Source: Lysobacterales bacterium | GTDB taxonomy: Bacteria > Pseudomonadota > Gammaproteobacteria > Xanthomonadales > Marinicellaceae | NCBI GenBank assembly: GCA_026988115.1 | Contig: JALSLV010000016.1 | Coordinates: 62,001-126,000 of the forward strand | Length of the DNA stretch: 64,000 bases | Direction: 5' to 3' | Shown: one piece after another, positions 10,885-20,094 of the stretch | Position numbering within the stretch: position 1 is the stretch's first letter | Layout: each line of letters begins with the position of its first letter | The notes under the pieces: model-generated | Database searches by the model: none | What the model was told of the DNA's origin: nothing | The model's input: the letters and a program-made list of their open reading frames with translations, nothing else | Made by a program: the position numbers and the translations under genes

Positions 10885-12690
10885 TTAATACACCCTTTTT
10901 GCTGGTGGAATAACTTCACATTCATCAGTTAAAGTATTCATGTGAACTGGACGGTATTTGAATGTCACTTCATTGTTATTATCAAAATAACTCAATGTGT
11001 GTTTCATCCAATTAACATCATCTCTATCTGGAAAATCTTCACGAGCATGTGCGCCACGTGATTCCTTACGGGCTTCAGCTCCAAAGATTGTCACTTTGGC
11101 CTGAGCCATTAAGTTACGTAGCTCCAATGCTTCGATTAAATCCGTGTTCCAAATCATCGAGCGGTCAGTTAATTTAAGGTCTTGGTATTTTTCCACTATT
11201 TTTGAAACTTTATCGCAACCTTCGCTTAAGATTTCACCCGTTCTAAACACTAATGCGTGTTTTTGCATGGTTTGTTGCAACTCTAAGCGCAAATCTGCAC
11301 AGCTTTTATCGCCATCTGCTTGGCGAATTTTATCAAAATCTGTCATGATTTTTTCAACCGCATCATCGGCTAAATCTTTGTGTTTAGTTCCTGGCTTAAC
11401 TTTATCTGCTACGCGGTGTGCAACTGCACGTCCAAAAACAACAATATCAAGTAAGGAATTTGAACCCAGTCTATTGGCTCCATGCACCGAAACACAAGCT
11501 GCTTCGCCAATGGCATAAAGACCCGTAACGACTTTATCAGGATCATCGCCCACTTTATTAACCACTTCACCGTGGTAGTTGGTTGGAATACCACCCATAT
11601 TATAATGAGCCGTTGGTATCACTGGGATGGGTTCTTTACTGACATCCACACCAGCAAATATTTCGGCTGATTCAGCAATGCCGGGTAAACGCTTATTAAT
11701 TACATCAGCACCTAAATGCTCTAAATGTAAGTAAATATGATCGGCCTTTTCACCAACACCACGTCCTTCGTTAATTTCTAAGGTCATGGCACGAGAGACC
11801 ACATCACGTGAGGCTAAATCTTTTGCTGAAGGCGCGTATCTTTCCATAAAACGTTCACCTTCACTATTGGTTAAGAATCCACCTTCACCACGACAACCTT
11901 CGGTTATTAAGCAACCTGCTCCATAAATGCCTGTCGGGTGAAATTGGACAAATTCCATATCTTGCAGAGCAAGACCTGCACGTAAAACCATGCCATTTCC
12001 ATCGCCAGTACAGGTATGAGCGGAGGTACAAGAGAAATAAGTACGACCGTATCCGCCTGTGGCTAAGATGATGGCATGCCCTCTAAATAAATGAACAGAG
12101 CCATCGGACATATCAATAGCAATAACGCCTTTGCATTCGCCATTTTCCATTACCAAATCAACGGCAAAGTACTCTATAAAGAAATTGGCATCGTGTTTAA
12201 GTGATTGTTGGTATAAGGTATGCAATATCGCATGACCTGTTCTATCGGCTGCTGCACAAGTTCGTTGAGCTGGTGCGCCTTTGCCAAATTCGGTAGTCAT
12301 GCCACCAAAAGGACGTTGGTAAATTTTACCTTCTTCTGTTCGTGAAAAGGGTACGCCTTGGTGTTCGAGTTCAATTACTGCTGGTACGGCTTCGCGACAC
12401 ATGTATTCAATCGCATCTTGATCACCCAACCAATCCGAACCTTTAATGGTGTCATACATATGCCAACGCCAATCGTCTTTACCCATGTTACCAAGAGATG
12501 CACTCATGCCACCTTGAGCAGCAACCGTGTGTGAACGTGTTGGAAAAACCTTTGTAACACAAGCCACAGATAAACCTTCTGCCGCCAATCCCATGGTTGC
12601 GCGCAAACCAGCTCCGCCAGCTCCTACGACTACTGCATCAAACTTATGTTCGATTATTTTGTAGCCTTTAATATTTTTTGATTCTGACAT
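10885..12690 (-). CDS. sdhA: Succinate dehydrogenase flavoprotein subunit SdhA
   Basis: Catalytic subunit oxidising succinate to fumarate with covalently bound FAD. The 601 aa include the FAD dinucleotide fold near residues 19-33 ([11 protein letters not shown]), the flavinylation region [10 protein letters not shown] with its His, and the active-site segment [20 protein letters not shown]. The C-terminal Arg-rich segment [17 protein letters not shown] is also typical. It lies 9 bases after sdhD and 1 base before sdhB in the operon. Confidence 0.97.
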   Translation of the reverse strand: MSESKNIKGYKIIEHKFDAVVVGAGGAGLRATMGLAAEGLSVACVTKVFPTRSHTVAAQGGMSASLGNMGKDDWRWHMYDTIKGSDWLGDQDAIEYMCREAVPAVIELEHQGVPFSRTEEGKIYQRPFGGMTTEFGKGAPAQRTCAAADRTGHAILHTLYQQSLKHDANFFIEYFAVDLVMENGECKGVIAIDMSDGSVHLFRGHAIILATGGYGRTYFSCTSAHTCTGDGNGMVLRAGLALQDMEFVQFHPTGIYGAGCLITEGCRGEGGFLTNSEGERFMERYAPSAKDLASRDVVSRAMTLEINEGRGVGEKADHIYLHLEHLGADVINKRLPGIAESAEIFAGVDVSKEPIPVIPTAHYNMGGIPTNYHGEVVNKVGDDPDKVVTGLYAIGEAACVSVHGANRLGSNSLLDIVVFGRAVAHRVADKVKPGTKHKDLADDAVEKIMTDFDKIRQADGDKSCADLRLELQQTMQKHALVFRTGEILSEGCDKVSKIVEKYQDLKLTDRSMIWNTDLIEALELRNLMAQAKVTIFGAEARKESRGAHAREDFPDRDDVNWMKHTLSYFDNNNEVTFKYRPVHMNTLTDECEVIPPAKRVY

Positions 12691-12699
12691 AATACTTTC

Positions 12700-13074
12700 C
12701 TATGAAACCAATTTGAATAATGAGAAAAATGTTGCCACAACCATGGCAAACATCGCAAATTTAATAAGTGTTAATAAAGTCAGTGCCATGGCTTTACCAT
12801 GGACATAATCTTCGATAATCACTTGCAAGCCCAAGCTTGCATGATAAACAACAGTTATTGTCCACAATGCCATTAATAGTGCCGGAATTGGATTGTGTAA
12901 CCATTGCATTAACGCATCTGGAGAAAGTGATTCCATTGTCATTAAACTCACAACAAACCAAATCCCTAGTGGAATCATTAACACAGCTGATAAACGTTGC
13001 ATCCACCAATGACCAAAACCGTGTTTGGCTGTACCTAAGCCTTTGACTCTTTTTGTCTCTGTTCTGTATTGCAT
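12700..13074 (-). CDS. sdhD: Succinate dehydrogenase membrane anchor SdhD
   Basis: 124-aa membrane anchor of complex II with three hydrophobic segments. H79 in the YHASLGLQVIIEDYVH stretch is the expected heme b ligand region. The opening GLGTAKHGFGHWWMQRLSAV is characteristic of SdhD. It starts one base after sdhC. Confidence 0.93.
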   Translation of the reverse strand: MQYRTETKRVKGLGTAKHGFGHWWMQRLSAVLMIPLGIWFVVSLMTMESLSPDALMQWLHNPIPALLMALWTITVVYHASLGLQVIIEDYVHGKAMALTLLTLIKFAMFAMVVATFFSLFKLVS

Positions 13075-13075
13075 A

Positions 13076-13453
13076 TTATCCTCCTACGACCCAAGTAATG
13101 GCTGTCAAAACAAGGGCAACAATTATGACAATGACGCCAGAACGATTAACCTGTTCCAGTTCAAACCCTTTACCCACGTCCCAAAAAAGATGACGAATAC
13201 CGTTACAAAAATGATAGAAAAAGGCAAAAGTAAAAGCAATTAAAATAACTTTTCCAAAACCAGATGAAAAGAATGCATGAAGTGCGACTGCCGTTTCAGA
13301 CAGATAAGCTAAGCTAAACAACCAAAACACTAAAACAACTGCACCAAAGGACAACCCTAAGCCAGTTAATCGATGAAATATGGAAAGCTTGGCAGATAAA
13401 GGCATTTTATATACCTGAATATGCGGCGACAAAGGTCTATTTGATGTGTTCAT
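13076..13453 (-). CDS. sdhC: Succinate dehydrogenase cytochrome b556 subunit SdhC
   Basis: 125-aa membrane subunit with three transmembrane helices, the family opening NRPLSPHIQVYKMP, and the motif SIFHRLTGLGL that contributes to the quinone site. H in FFYHFCNGIRHLFWD is the likely heme ligand. I start it at ATG 13453; an in-frame TTG at 13459 would sit directly on the AAGGGG ribosome-binding site, whereas the ATG is at proper spacing. It is the first gene of sdhCDAB. Confidence 0.94.
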   Translation of the reverse strand: MNTSNRPLSPHIQVYKMPLSAKLSIFHRLTGLGLSFGAVVLVFWLFSLAYLSETAVALHAFFSSGFGKVILIAFTFAFFYHFCNGIRHLFWDVGKGFELEQVNRSGVIVIIVALVLTAITWVVGG

Positions 13454-13505
13454 TAACAACCCCTTTAAAAGATTTATAAGGTTCGAGTGTAGCGAAATGC
13501 ACCCA

Positions 13506-13551
13506 ATTATAATAAATAATCGTGTTATTTATTTGCAGTTGTAATTATAAT
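13506..13551. promoter_or_regulatory. Divergent -10 elements between sdhC and ygfZ
   Basis: A perfect TATAAT lies on the minus strand at 13511-13506, pointing to sdhC, and another on the plus strand at 13546-13551, pointing to ygfZ. Neither has a good -35 at 17 bases, so they may depend on activators. Assignment is by motif only. Confidence 0.45.
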
Positions 13552-13583
13552 AGATTTCCATAAATTCAGTAAGGTATTTTTTC

Positions 13584-14255
13584 ATGAGTACACAAGATAA
13601 TACTAAAAAATTAACATCCATCAATTCTTTGTGTTCATTGCTTGAATTTTCAGGTGATGGGGTGATTGGTTTTTTAAATAACTTATTAATCTCAGATTTA
13701 GACACTTTTCATAAAAACAAACTTTACTACTCCGCTTTATGTAACCCAAAAGGACGCATTATTTCATCTGTTTTCCTCTGCATAAAAAATGAAAATTCTG
13801 TTTTTCTCATTTGCCCTCACAATATGGCATCTGAATTGTTACAGTTTTTTACCCTACGCAAGTTTCGCCTTAAATTTACCCTTACAGAACCCAACTCATT
13901 CCTGCTGCCTAAAGACCAACTTTCAAAAATAGTACTAACGCAAACAGTCAATGACTTTTACCAAAAGCTTTTCCAGTATAACTTACCATGGATTGATAAA
14001 ATTAATACAGAAAAATTCATCCCTCAACACGTAAATCTCGACCAACACAAAGACATTATGAGCTTTACAAAAGGCTGTTACCCAGGTCAGGAGATTATTG
14101 CGCGCCTAAAATACCTGGGTAAAATTAAAAAATCCATGAAAATTGTTAAATCAAATTCAAAAACTGAACTTGAACAAAATTACAAACTGATTTCCCCTGT
14201 CATTACTTTTTCCCCTAATCAGTTTCAAGCGCAAGCACTCGTTGACATTTTTTAA
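13584..14255 (+). CDS. ygfZ: YgfZ-like folate-binding iron-sulfur cluster protein
   Basis: Aminomethyltransferase-related protein that uses tetrahydrofolate to help assemble or repair certain Fe-S enzymes. The signature KGCYPGQE is at residues 163-170 with the conserved Cys at 165. The 223 aa are shorter than E. coli YgfZ (326 aa): the C-terminal barrel is abbreviated, as in many short homologues. It is divergent from sdhCDAB, whose SdhB is an Fe-S protein. That context fits a supporting role, but the link is inferred. Confidence 0.85.
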   Translation: MSTQDNTKKLTSINSLCSLLEFSGDGVIGFLNNLLISDLDTFHKNKLYYSALCNPKGRIISSVFLCIKNENSVFLICPHNMASELLQFFTLRKFRLKFTLTEPNSFLLPKDQLSKIVLTQTVNDFYQKLFQYNLPWIDKINTEKFIPQHVNLDQHKDIMSFTKGCYPGQEIIARLKYLGKIKKSMKIVKSNSKTELEQNYKLISPVITFSPNQFQAQALVDIF

Positions 14256-14326
14256 TACCTGTCGTTATGACATGCCAAGAACCTGACTTAAATTATCAAT
14301 TTTACTGCAATAAAGCCACATTTTTA

Positions 14327-14355
14327 TTGAATCCGATTTCAAGGTGTGGTATAAA
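14327..14355 (+). promoter_or_regulatory. Sigma-70-type promoter upstream of the long hairpin
   Basis: TTGAAT (14327-14332), a spacer of exactly 17 bases, then TATAAA (14350-14355). Transcription would start near 14362, about 35 bases before the hairpin at 14396. No open reading frame of significance lies between this promoter and 14593. Confidence 0.6.
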
Positions 14356-14395
14356 AAATAAAGACATGAATAGCCAACAAAGAGAGGGAAAAATC

Positions 14396-14570
14396 AAATT
14401 TCCCAAAACCCGATAGTTAAACGCGAATTATAGTGCAATCAGTTAGTGCGTATAGTAAATCTAAAAAATACGTCGTCACCTGATTGGTGATAAGTTATTT
14501 TTTAGATTTGCTAGGCGTGCTAAGGGGTTGTGCTAGAATCGTGTTTTCACTATCGGGATTTGGGAACTTT
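14396..14570 (+). ncRNA. Candidate structured RNA: rod-like hairpin of about 170 nt
   Basis: Bases 14401-14480 pair with 14565-14486 in strict register, without a single gap, around the loop TGATT (14481-14485). By eye, 58 of 80 positions are Watson-Crick and 8 are G-U, with 14 mismatches, mostly in a five-base internal loop (14422-14426 against 14540-14544). Five further base positions extend the foot to 14396/14570 with one mismatch. Transition differences between the arms give G-U pairs eight times and A-C mismatches only twice, which favours selection on RNA structure. I see no match to 6S RNA, tmRNA or a known riboswitch, and no T-run terminator after it. It may be a small RNA processed by RNase III, or a leader of the downstream gene. 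Confidence 0.55.
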
Positions 14571-14592
14571 ATAAAATGATACACACCTAAAT

Positions 14593-15387
14593 ATGACAAA
14601 AATAAAAACACTTAGCACCATTCTTTTCACTCTACTTTTTACAACGCCTCTTGTTGCGAAAAAATTCACTTTAGTTATTGAACCTTCTTATCCTATAAAT
14701 CAAGCTAAGGAAATCTACCAACCCTTTAGAAGCTGGTTGAGCAAAGAAACAGGTTACGATTTAGAGCTCATTATCGATAAAAACTACTACACCTATTGGT
14801 ATCAAGCTCAAAAAGATGACTTGCCTGACTTCACTTTAGATGCGCCACATATTGCCTCTTATCGAATGAATTTTAAAAATTACACCGCTCTTGCCACAAC
14901 CATTGAACCCCTTTCATTTCACCTTATTTCACTGCAAGAACCTGCAAAAGATGAAAGCGTGCAGGATTTCATGGTTAGCAAAAAGATAGTGATGCTTCCC
15001 AGCCCAAGTTTAGCGACCATTTATTTTAAACAATGGTTTACAGATCTTTTTGAGGCACCAATGAAAGACATTTCTGCACTTTCTTGGCAAGAATGTGTTG
15101 AAATTGTGTTTGATGGCGGTGCACAAGCTGCTATTGTGCCAAATTGGATGTACAACCTTTACCCTAATTTCAGTTCTCTTATTGAGAGTAAAAAAACCCC
15201 AGGAGTCACTTTCACTGCCTCACCAAACGTTCCTAAGGAGGTCGTGGATAAATTTCATTCGGTATTATTATCCATGAAAGATAAAGACTCTGCCTATGAT
15301 GTTTTGGTAGAACTCAACACAGAAGGTTTCAAACAACCCAACCCTTCAGATTTTCAGGAACTCACAGACTTATTGCCAATCAGATAA
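14593..15387 (+). CDS. PhnD-like periplasmic substrate-binding protein (orphan)
   Basis: 264 aa with a signal peptide ending near A22 (TTPLVAK). The rest resembles the phosphate/phosphite/phosphonate-binding PhnD family: an early SYPINQAKEIYQPFRSWLS region, DAPHIASYRM where a pocket loop is expected, and a GGAQAAIVPNWMYN lobe. No permease or ATPase gene is adjacent, so it may serve a distant transporter or a sensor kinase. The ribosome-binding site is weak. The long hairpin described at 14396-14570 ends 22 bases before its ATG. Confidence 0.72.
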   Translation: MTKIKTLSTILFTLLFTTPLVAKKFTLVIEPSYPINQAKEIYQPFRSWLSKETGYDLELIIDKNYYTYWYQAQKDDLPDFTLDAPHIASYRMNFKNYTALATTIEPLSFHLISLQEPAKDESVQDFMVSKKIVMLPSPSLATIYFKQWFTDLFEAPMKDISALSWQECVEIVFDGGAQAAIVPNWMYNLYPNFSSLIESKKTPGVTFTASPNVPKEVVDKFHSVLLSMKDKDSAYDVLVELNTEGFKQPNPSDFQELTDLLPIR

Positions 15388-15490
15388 CCGTTCTAATGCA
15401 AAATAAAATCCTTTGAATTATTTTACAATTTATCATGTATTTTTTTTTGCTTTGGTTATAATATCCTGTTTATAATAATTACAAAACTCC

Positions 15491-15868
15491 ATGACTCACG
15501 AACAACAATTCAATCACGAACGCAGACAGTTTGAACGATTGGCTTTTGTAAGAAAGACTACTTTATTTTCTGGTAGCAGTGCTTGGACATGTGAAATGAT
15601 TGACATCTCATTAAAAGGAGTCTTATTTACCAAACCAAGTGACTGGCTTGGAAACATCAAAGACATATTTCGCCTAACAATTTCACTCACAAATTCTCCA
15701 AGCATCAGCATGAGTATCGAAATAGCCCATATTGACGACAAAACAATTGGAGCCAAGTGGAAAAAAATAGATGTCGATAGCTTTATAAGCCTTAAGCGCA
15801 TCTTAGAGCTTAATACCACGGACAGGCACAGGTTAACAAAAGAAATGACCTTCCTGGAATCCAAGTAA
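15491..15868 (+). CDS. PilZ-domain protein (cyclic-di-GMP receptor)
   Basis: 125 aa forming a single PilZ domain. The two cyclic-di-GMP signatures are R12-Q-F-E-R16 (RxxxR) and D38-I-S40-L-K-G43 (DxSxxG). There is no other domain, so it probably acts by binding a partner. It is convergent with the methyltransferase gene, 14 bases away. Another c-di-GMP gene (HD-GYP) is present at 61486. Confidence 0.85.
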   Translation: MTHEQQFNHERRQFERLAFVRKTTLFSGSSAWTCEMIDISLKGVLFTKPSDWLGNIKDIFRLTISLTNSPSISMSIEIAHIDDKTIGAKWKKIDVDSFISLKRILELNTTDRHRLTKEMTFLESK

Positions 15869-15882
15869 AACCGTGCCAAAAA

Positions 15883-16662
15883 CTAAGGCAATGCCGCGAT
15901 ATAACACACCCATCCAGCATCCGCCGTTCCAATTTTAGACACCTCAAAAACCCCATCACCTTCGCCACTCTTTTCATCCGTTCCTTCCCAATAAACATCT
16001 ACTTGAGAAAAACCTGCCTCTAATAACATTTCTTGTAACTCAGGCAATGTCCACAAACGCCAATAATAGTCAAAGGCTTTATTGTATTCAACGCCATCAT
16101 CGGTTTTGAAATGAATATAACATTGCATTTGTGAATTAATCGGATTGAAACTGGCTTGCTCCCAAATATAAGTAAACCCTTCGCATTGACGTTCTTCGGT
16201 TAATACTTTTGCCGCTTCATACCCACCAAAAGCATCCAAAAAGAAAACTCCCATTTCTTCTAAAGAGTTTTTTACCGATTTAAAGTAATCAATCATCGTA
16301 ACTCTCTCCATAAACAAAAAATAACTGAAGTTCATGGCTAAAACAATATCCATATCATGAATACCTGATTCTCGAACATCGGCTTTAACAAAACTAAGAC
16401 TAACCTTATTTTGCAAATGTGGCAAAACATTCTCTCGACCCCAGTCTAGAACACGCTTATCAAAATCCACTGCCCACGCTCGATTGAGTGGGTTTCTATC
16501 CACCCACTCACCAGAGGTTTGCCCTGTACCTGAAAAATCCTCCCGTAAATACCTTGCTTCATTTCCACGAATCGCTTTATATGTGGCTTCTACAAAATCA
16601 ATTTCAGCTTCAACACATTGAACAGCCTCTTGGTACATTTTATGAATGTCGTGTTTTTTCAT
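15883..16662 (-). CDS. Class I SAM-dependent methyltransferase
   Basis: 259-aa predicted methyltransferase of unknown substrate. The SAM-binding fold is visible: motif I YLREDFSGTGQTSG, acidic end of strand 2 in WAVDFDKRVLDWG, and motif III-like FVKADVRE with a following LAMNFSYFLF. I start it at ATG 16662 (MKKHDIHKMY), ten bases after the trxB stop. An upstream in-frame start would overlap trxB by over 100 bases with no family-like sequence. It probably shares the trxB transcript. Confidence 0.8.
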   Translation of the reverse strand: MKKHDIHKMYQEAVQCVEAEIDFVEATYKAIRGNEARYLREDFSGTGQTSGEWVDRNPLNRAWAVDFDKRVLDWGRENVLPHLQNKVSLSFVKADVRESGIHDMDIVLAMNFSYFLFMERVTMIDYFKSVKNSLEEMGVFFLDAFGGYEAAKVLTEERQCEGFTYIWEQASFNPINSQMQCYIHFKTDDGVEYNKAFDYYWRLWTLPELQEMLLEAGFSQVDVYWEGTDEKSGEGDGVFEVSKIGTADAGWVCYIAALP

Positions 16663-16672
16663 GCAACAAGTC

Positions 16673-17641
<969 letters not shown>

Positions 17642-17743
17642 TTATTGCGGGTATTTTAACAAAGATTTGAGATAATGCTATTAGGGATTTTTGATTGTTA
17701 TAATAGATTGAATGAATTAACTACTTTCTTCACTCTGTGCACT

Positions 17744-17829
17744 TGTAGGATGGGCCGCGCCCATCGGTTTAAAACTCAACAATCATCGAAACCAACTGAA
17801 ACACTGCCGATGGGCATGGCTCCTCCTAC
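17744..17829 (+). repeat. Palindromic repeat GTAGGATGGGC family, copy 1 (left flank of HNH-KAP cassette)
   Basis: TGTAGGATGGGCCGCGCCCA (from 17744) pairs with CCGATGGGCATGGC...CCTAC ending at 17829. The spacer reads GGTTTAAAACTC...ACACTG. The same element in the same orientation occurs at 19996-20084. Its spacer motif ATCATCGAAACC resembles ATAATCGAAGCC in the 10022 repeat, so the two families may be related. Confidence 0.85.
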
Positions 17830-17836
17830 TACTGAG

Positions 17837-19228
17837 TTAACTTTTCTCTCCCAATTGGAATTTTCTTATAACAAATTCAATATAGCCAATTATAGGTAGA
17901 CTTCTTCCTAAATGACCTGTAAACATCGTACCTATAGCACTTTTCCACTGCTCTTCTTCATTATCTTCCAAATATCCAAATTCAGATTTGTTTTTATTTG
18001 ATTCTTTGTATATAGCATACGCAATTTTATCGGAATTTTCACAATATGAGTCTATATTTTCTTTTCCAATTTTAAATAGCTTCTTTTTTCCTAATAGTTT
18101 ATTTAACTCCACAGCATCAATAACACCATGGTTAATATCTGCAACCAAATCAGGTTCAAAACAGAATAAATATATTCCAAAAATAATTAGCATCATTATG
18201 CCAAAATCCATCGATTCTGACAGTTCATTATTTGAGACGACTTGGTAAATATTAAGGTATTTTATAAACGTTTCTACTTGCCTTAAAGTTAGCTTATTTA
18301 CTATTATGATTTTTTCAAAAAAATCAATGTAATCTTCTTGAATCAAAGTTGTAGTATTTAATTCACTACCTCTCAACAACCTTTTAAAGTGACTACAAGA
18401 TACGCATTTTTGATTTGACATTGGTATAGTTTGTGGCAAACCAAATGTAAAACCTAAAAACTTATCTAGATAGCTTTGTGAATTAACAGAAGCGCCATAA
18501 CAATGATTAATTGAAGACCTAATTTGATTCAAATTTGCAACTAAGACAAATTTTAAATTAACAATGTCAAATATATGCTTTATATTCTCTAACATTTTTA
18601 TTGCAAAGTTTGGTCTACATCTATCCAGTTCATCAATAAATATAATGACAGGATTTTCTTTTGTTATTTTTTCCATTACTTCAACTAAAGCTTTAATTTT
18701 TTCCTCTGATTTCTCATGAATGCTTAAGATTCTGTCAATTGATTTATCAAAAGCCTTTTTAATTTCATCGTCAAAATCATTGGCAATATCGACTGAATCT
18801 TGTCTTAACACCCAATTTACCCCACCTTTTAGAATTGTCTTCGTTCCAAATTTCAGAACTGACATTGCTTTTTTTCTTAAATCTTTTTTTTCCTTAATGT
18901 CAGGAAATGCATTAATTAATGCAGAAAGAATTGTCATTAATGGTTCATCTGCATGATCGGCTTTATAAGCATCAATATAAACCAAGCTATAAATTTTGTT
19001 TTCAGACTGTCTTTGTTGCTCACCAACCTCTTCTTTAGGTTTTTGTCCTTCTTTAAAAAGATTTATTAATTTATAAGTAAATTCTGTTTTTCCAGTTCCC
19101 CAATCCCCATCAATAACCAATGGCGATACATCAATTGTTGATTTCAGTAATTTAATTATTTTTTCTGCAATCTCCTTTCTATTAAATTCATCATATTCTT
19201 CAAATGTTATTTCTTGATTAATGGTCAT
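17837..19228 (-). CDS. KAP-family P-loop NTPase, partner of the HNH nuclease
   Basis: 463-aa ATPase of the KAP branch of STAND-like P-loop NTPases. Walker A is GDWGTGKT (41-48). Walker B is VIIFIDELDRC (194-204) with the family-typical ELDRCRPNFAI continuation, followed by a sensor strand FVLVANLNQI (227-236). A Cys pair CVSC (275-278) and one hydrophobic segment (341-358) follow; the usual two membrane helices between Walker A and B are not evident. Its ATG overlaps the nuclease stop (ATGA, 19228-19225) and has a strong AAGGAGG site. The region is very A/T-rich: rows 18001-18060 and 18541-18600 have 15 and 11 G+C, against 29 in row 17161-17220 of trxB. KAP ATPases occur in phage-defence systems such as Qat. 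Confidence 0.85.
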   Translation of the reverse strand: MTINQEITFEEYDEFNRKEIAEKIIKLLKSTIDVSPLVIDGDWGTGKTEFTYKLINLFKEGQKPKEEVGEQQRQSENKIYSLVYIDAYKADHADEPLMTILSALINAFPDIKEKKDLRKKAMSVLKFGTKTILKGGVNWVLRQDSVDIANDFDDEIKKAFDKSIDRILSIHEKSEEKIKALVEVMEKITKENPVIIFIDELDRCRPNFAIKMLENIKHIFDIVNLKFVLVANLNQIRSSINHCYGASVNSQSYLDKFLGFTFGLPQTIPMSNQKCVSCSHFKRLLRGSELNTTTLIQEDYIDFFEKIIIVNKLTLRQVETFIKYLNIYQVVSNNELSESMDFGIMMLIIFGIYLFCFEPDLVADINHGVIDAVELNKLLGKKKLFKIGKENIDSYCENSDKIAYAIYKESNKNKSEFGYLEDNEEEQWKSAIGTMFTGHLGRSLPIIGYIEFVIRKFQLGEKS

Positions 19229-19881
19229 TGCTGCCTCCTTATTAAATCACTTAATTGGTTAGTTGATAATAATGGCTTACTTTCATGCAACATTCGATGA
19301 CAGTTTGAATAAACCAATACCATATCTTTTATTTTAGTTTTTGTAATGCCATTTAATTCACTTACTGGAATTAAATGATGAGCTTCAATAAAACCATTAC
19401 CAATATCTCCATAAAAATCCAAAAAAGAGAAATTGCATGCCATGCACTTTAATTCGCCTGTTTCCTTAATTACTTTTTTCTTTAATGACTTACCAATACT
19501 TGAATCTCTTTCTAACCTTCTATGTAATTTGTATATTTTTCTACCTTCAGGGTTATTAGACTCAATTATCTCAGTGTGTAAATAGTTGGATTTTAGTTCT
19601 GCTCCTAAATCTATAATTTCAAAGCCTAGTCTAATCAAAAAATCCTTAGCTTGAATTACATTAAAATATGATGGTAGACATTCAGATTTGTTTGCATATA
19701 CATTAGAAGTTGAAAGAGTATATTTTGGTGGGTAAAGCTTCTCATTGAATTTTAGAAAGTACCTTGTTGAGTTTCTCCTTTTTGGAATACTGTTCTTATC
19801 AATAAATTGAATTGCTTGAACAACATGATTAAAAGATATTCCATTAGGAATACCCTTATATGGTTTTGAACTATTATTCAC
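19225..19881 (-). CDS. HNH endonuclease with a possible McrA-like N-terminal domain
   Basis: 218-aa predicted DNA nuclease. The C-terminal HNH fold shows C146-M-A-C149, the catalytic GFIEAHHLIP (H168-H169), and YSNCHRMLH (N193, H195, H199), which is the zinc-binding McrA-type arrangement. The N-terminal half contains YPPKYTLSTSN (50-60) followed by an FLIRLGFEI segment, a pattern I associate with the N-terminal domain of ScoMcrA-like restriction enzymes. The start is GTG 19881 with AGG six bases upstream; no earlier ATG exists. Translation is coupled to the KAP ATPase. A restriction or anti-phage role is inferred from domain pairing. Confidence 0.83.
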   Translation of the reverse strand: MNNSSKPYKGIPNGISFNHVVQAIQFIDKNSIPKRRNSTRYFLKFNEKLYPPKYTLSTSNVYANKSECLPSYFNVIQAKDFLIRLGFEIIDLGAELKSNYLHTEIIESNNPEGRKIYKLHRRLERDSSIGKSLKKKVIKETGELKCMACNFSFLDFYGDIGNGFIEAHHLIPVSELNGITKTKIKDMVLVYSNCHRMLHESKPLLSTNQLSDLIRRQQ

Positions 19882-19995
19882 CTTATACCTAAAATTTAAT
19901 GAGATTACGGGTTAATTATACAATACATTTCTAGTTTTTTAAAATCTCCTTATAACTCAGCACCTCTTACATCAAGCTCCTTGTTGCTTAGCACT

Positions 19996-20084
19996 TGTAG
20001 GATGGGCCGCGCGCCCATCAAGTTAGAATTTAATAACCACCAGAGCCATCCGTTATACTGCCGATGGGCGTGGCCCATCCGACA
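19996..20084 (+). repeat. Palindromic repeat GTAGGATGGGC family, copy 2 (right flank of HNH-KAP cassette)
   Basis: TGTAGGATGGGCCGCGCGCC (from 19996) pairs with CCGATGGGCGTGGCCCATCC near 20061-20080. It is in the same orientation as 17744-17829 and shares the end of the spacer (ATACTGCCGATGGGC against ACACTGCCGATGGGC). The two copies are direct repeats about 2.25 kb apart. Confidence 0.85.
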
Positions 20085-20094
20085 GAGTGACCTT

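Noticed and set aside
10884-10925. Upstream sdhB start at 10925
   Set aside because: It overlaps sdhA by 41 bases and adds non-family residues, while ATG 10883 has a good ribosome-binding site.
14396-14570. Identification of the hairpin as 6S RNA
   Set aside because: Size is similar, but the large conserved central bubble and the usual zapA/ygfA context are absent, and pairing is continuous.
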